64,000 nt of DNA from Longilinea arvoryzae (GTDB lineage Bacteria > Chloroflexota > Anaerolineae > Anaerolineales > Anaerolineaceae). The translations under genes were made by a program, and so were the position numbers. The DNA lies in contig NZ_DF967972.1 of NCBI RefSeq assembly GCF_001050235.1, positions 3,872,724 to 3,936,723 of the forward strand, read 5' to 3'. The notes under the pieces are model-generated. The model saw only the letters and a list, made by a program, of their open reading frames with translations. It ran no database searches and had not been told where the DNA came from. Below are positions 61,805-64,000 of the stretch, piece after piece; position 1 is the stretch's first letter; each line of letters opens with the position of its first letter.

Positions 61805-62604
61805 AAACCAATCTCGGCTTGGCCAAAACCGTCCGCAGCCTGGTGAAAATTCTGTGCGGCAGGCCGAACATGCCGCCGTCGCTGGCGGACAACGAATTGT
61901 TGAAGGTGATCTATCAACGGCGCAGCATCCGCTCCTTTTCACAGCAGCCGATTCCCGCGGATGTATTTGCCGCCATCCTCGAAGCCGGCCGCCTGGCGCC
62001 TTCGACGGTCAATTTGCAATCCTGGACCTTTGCCGTATTCGATAACGACCACTGGCGACTGACCTTCGGACATTCGATCCCTTTTCATGGCGATCGGGCC
62101 GTCATCGTCATCAGCGATACGCACCGCCACCACCAGGTGATCGAAGATTTTCCATTCCGTCCGCTGACGGAATACACCACCGGGGTGATCAATGCTTCGC
62201 TGGCGGCCATGAATATGAACATCGCCGCCGAAGCACTGGGCGTTTCTTCGGTGATGCTGTCCGAGACCGGGCGCAGCGGAATTCTGGATGCAAAATACCT
62301 CAAGGAAACGCTGAACCTGCCAGACGGCGCCGTGCCGTTGATGACGATCGTCTTTGGTTATGCCCGGGGTGCCTATCCGCCCATGCCGCCCAGGCTTCCC
62401 ATGGATCAAATCCTGCTCGACGGCGCGTACCGAGCTCCGGACCCCGAGACCATGCAAAACTGGCTCGACCAGATGATCGCCGGTTATCAGGCCAGCCATC
62501 CGGGGAAAACCCTCCAGGACCAATTGGATGTCTATCGGAGTAAGATCAGCCAGGCCGAGACTGACCTGAACGATATGGTTTTTTACAATCGAAAACCGGA
62601 TTGA
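61801..62604 (+). CDS. Nitroreductase-family flavoprotein, 267 aa
   Basis: The FMN-binding start is VIYQRRSIRSFSQQPIPADVFAAILEAGRLAPSTVNLQSWTFAVF. GVINASLAAMNMNIAAEALGVSSVMLSETGRSG forms the central helix and second FMN contact. VPLMTIVFGYARG is the usual C-terminal element. A 30-residue N-terminal extension precedes the core. Family members reduce nitro groups, quinones, or dehydrogenate peptides/azolines in RiPP pathways. Translation is coupled to the radical SAM gene. Confidence 0.9.
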   Translation: MKTNLGLAKTVRSLVKILCGRPNMPPSLADNELLKVIYQRRSIRSFSQQPIPADVFAAILEAGRLAPSTVNLQSWTFAVFDNDHWRLTFGHSIPFHGDRAVIVISDTHRHHQVIEDFPFRPLTEYTTGVINASLAAMNMNIAAEALGVSSVMLSETGRSGILDAKYLKETLNLPDGAVPLMTIVFGYARGAYPPMPPRLPMDQILLDGAYRAPDPETMQNWLDQMIAGYQASHPGKTLQDQLDVYRSKISQAETDLNDMVFYNRKPD

Positions 62605-62641
62605 ACGATCATTCTTTTGAAACCACAGGTCATTTGTAATC

Positions 62642-62681
62642 AAAAAATCACCTGAGAAAATTCCTTCCCCGGGTGATTTTT
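62642..62681 (+). terminator. Rho-independent terminator of the radical SAM/nitroreductase operon
   Basis: AAAAAATCACC and GGTGATTTTT form a 10-bp stem with a loop of about 20 bases. It ends in a T-run 38 bases after the nitroreductase stop. Confidence 0.75.
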
Positions 62682-62839
62682 GTAATCCATTCATAAAATA
62701 AGAATTTCAACCCGGGAGTCCGGGAGTATACTGTTAGCCGAAAATCAAAGGTCTGTTCGATATAGATTCTTGACCTGAAGTTCGGCATGCGATTGGTGTT
62801 TTAACAGTAGAGTATCCATAATACTTTGGAGATGCTTGG

Positions 62840-64000
62840 ATGAATATCCTGATCTTTAATTGTGGCAGCTCGTCGCAGGGGTTTAAAGTTTATCAAACCT
62901 CCGGTCATGATCAACCGGTCGTGCTCGTCTCTGGAAAGGCCAAGAATGTCGCCACCCAAACCCGGGCAGACGCGTTCATCGAGTGGAAATCCAAAATTAG
63001 CGCCGGTTCGCAAAAAACCGATCTGTCCAGCCATCGCCAGGCTGCGGGGAAGATCATTGCTATCCTGAAAGAACTGCAGGTCAGCGTGGATGCCATCGGC
63101 CACCGCTTCGTACACGGGGGCACCTTCTTCGACAAAACCGTTCAAATCGACCCACCGGTCCTGCAGAAGTTGCAGCAGTGCCTGCCCTTTGCGCCGATTC
63201 ATAATCCGAATTCCTACAGCGTCATCGAAGTCTGCCTGGAGCAATTTCCGGACGTTCCGCAGTTTGCCGTCTTCGACACGGCTTTCCATGCCAGGATGCC
63301 GGAAGTCTCCAAACAATACGCCATCCCGCGGGATCTGGTTGAAAAGTATGGCTACTATAAGTACGGCTTTCACGGCCTCTCCTACCAATACGTTTCTTCC
63401 AGGATGCTCGAATTGATGGGAAAGCCTCTCGAGGAGTTGAAATTGATCCTGTGCCACCTGGGCACCGGCGGTTCGAGCGTGGTGGCGATGAAAAACGGCC
63501 TGCCCCTGGACACCTCGATGGGTTATTCACCGCTGGCCGGGTTGGTCATGTCCACCCGCAGCGGGGATATCGATCCCGAAATAGTGCTCGAGATGATCCG
63601 CAATGGATCGTCTCCGGATGAGGTCAGTCAGATCCTCAACAACCGGTCCGGTCTGATCGGCCTGTCCGGGTTTTCATCCAGCCTTCCGGAAATCATCGAG
63701 GCGAGCGAAAAGGGCAACGCCGACTGCCAGTTGGCGTACGACGTATACGCCCACCGTCTGGAAACCTACCTGGGCGCGTATACCTGGCTGCTCGACGGCG
63801 CGGATGCCATCGTGTTCACGGACGACGTGGGCTTGAAGTCCTGGAAGCTGCGCGCCAAGGTCTGCGGCGGGGTGCAAAACCTGGGCGTCGAAATCGATGC
63901 CGCGAAGAACGTAAATGCCCCGCTCGACAGGGCTTCGCGGGTCAGCAGCGCCCGTTCGAAGACGCAAATTTGGGTCATGCCGACGGACGAAGAAAGCGTG
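62840..64000 (+). CDS. ackA: Acetate kinase homologue, divergent (C-terminus beyond window)
   Basis: 387 codons are visible with no stop. The frame starts MNILIFNCGSSSQGFKVY (N7, S10, S12 of the phosphate loop). It has GHRFVHGG (substrate Arg), VFDTAFHARMP (catalytic Asp), GFHGLSYQYVSSRM and DTSMGYSPLAGLVMSTRSGDIDP (catalytic Arg). PTDEES near the edge is the metal-binding Glu region. Two conserved stretches deviate: HLGTGGSSVVAM for HLGNGASVAAI, and VFTDDVGLKSWKLR for VFTAGIGENSPEVR. A paralogue or altered substrate is possible. GGAG precedes the ATG. Confidence 0.85.
   Translation, partial: MNILIFNCGSSSQGFKVYQTSGHDQPVVLVSGKAKNVATQTRADAFIEWKSKISAGSQKTDLSSHRQAAGKIIAILKELQVSVDAIGHRFVHGGTFFDKTVQIDPPVLQKLQQCLPFAPIHNPNSYSVIEVCLEQFPDVPQFAVFDTAFHARMPEVSKQYAIPRDLVEKYGYYKYGFHGLSYQYVSSRMLELMGKPLEELKLILCHLGTGGSSVVAMKNGLPLDTSMGYSPLAGLVMSTRSGDIDPEIVLEMIRNGSSPDEVSQILNNRSGLIGLSGFSSSLPEIIEASEKGNADCQLAYDVYAHRLETYLGAYTWLLDGADAIVFTDDVGLKSWKLRAKVCGGVQNLGVEIDAAKNVNAPLDRASRVSSARSKTQIWVMPTDEESV

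Noticed and set aside
60302..61942. 546-aa open frame antisense to the second radical SAM gene
   Set aside because: The sense frame has the CxxxCxxC motif, a good ribosome site and a coupled downstream gene.

Overview
The window is one gene-dense stretch of a bacterial chromosome. It most resembles Chloroflexota of the class Anaerolineae. This rests on general features: many ABC exporters and secreted proteins of unknown family, a MalT-like LuxR regulator, a large parallel beta-helix surface protein ending in a short hydrophobic-basic tail, and Cthe_2159/VTC/DUF4956 and Sapep-type genes. No rRNA or housekeeping marker is present, so the taxonomic call is inference. I saw no CRISPR array, prophage, insertion sequence or origin.

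Layout. 1-4143 (minus): macrolide/lipoprotein-type ABC efflux operon (two ATPases, FtsX-like permease, HlyD-like adaptor), divergent from a MarR regulator (4327-4764). 4881-5519: decayed GH13 glycosidase. 5525-7341 (minus): SigZ-type ECF sigma factor and Cys-rich metal permease. 7468-9237: rhomboid protease, AlkA-like glycosylase, DinB/ClbS-like protein. 9396-11838 (minus): GbsR-type regulator and FtsH. 12063-14620: YHS protein and CopB-type copper ATPase. 14707-16802 (minus): two-component system. 16939-20510 (minus): Cthe_2159-like lipoprotein, VTC polyphosphate polymerase, DUF4956. 20737-23082: two secreted proteins of unknown family. 23186-29377: DedA protein, NAGPA-type glycosidase, toroid-fold protein, flavodoxin, two membrane proteins, AraC regulator, SHOCT protein. 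29520-38447: two divergent operons (below). 38629-42623: MarR and heterodimeric ABC exporter. 42762-44159: M20 dipeptidase. 44294-49795 (minus): beta-helix surface protein. 50067-53236: ChrB-N/PaaX-like regulator and P-type ATPase. 53521-57687: MFS transporter and MalT-like regulator. 57977-62604: two radical SAM proteins, a nitroreductase and small ORFs. 62840-end: acetate kinase homologue, cut by the window edge.

The most striking region is 29520-38447. A MerR-type regulator with a B12-binding photoreceptor domain (CarH/LitR-like, with the Wx9EH motif) starts a six-gene minus-strand operon: regulator, thioredoxin-fold peroxiredoxin-like protein, HlyD adaptor, ABC permease, ABC ATPase, DNA photolyase. 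Divergent from it is a plus-strand operon whose first gene is a peroxiredoxin-like protein with an in-frame UGA in a UxxC motif. A well-formed bacterial SECIS hairpin follows the UGA, so this is a likely selenoprotein. The two operons share a 13-bp perfect inverted repeat, and each arm holds the TTGACA -35 box of one of two back-to-back promoters. I infer a light/B12-controlled photo-oxidative stress regulon that includes a selenoprotein.

A second notable regulatory locus is 49995-50054, where two copies of a 16-bp palindrome bracket a near-consensus promoter in front of the ChrB-N/PaaX-like gene and its P-type ATPase. A third is 59930-60583, a 650-bp gap holding a long hairpin, a tRNA-like fold with a truncated D-arm, a promoter -10 and a possible 37-residue peptide gene ahead of a radical SAM/nitroreductase pair.
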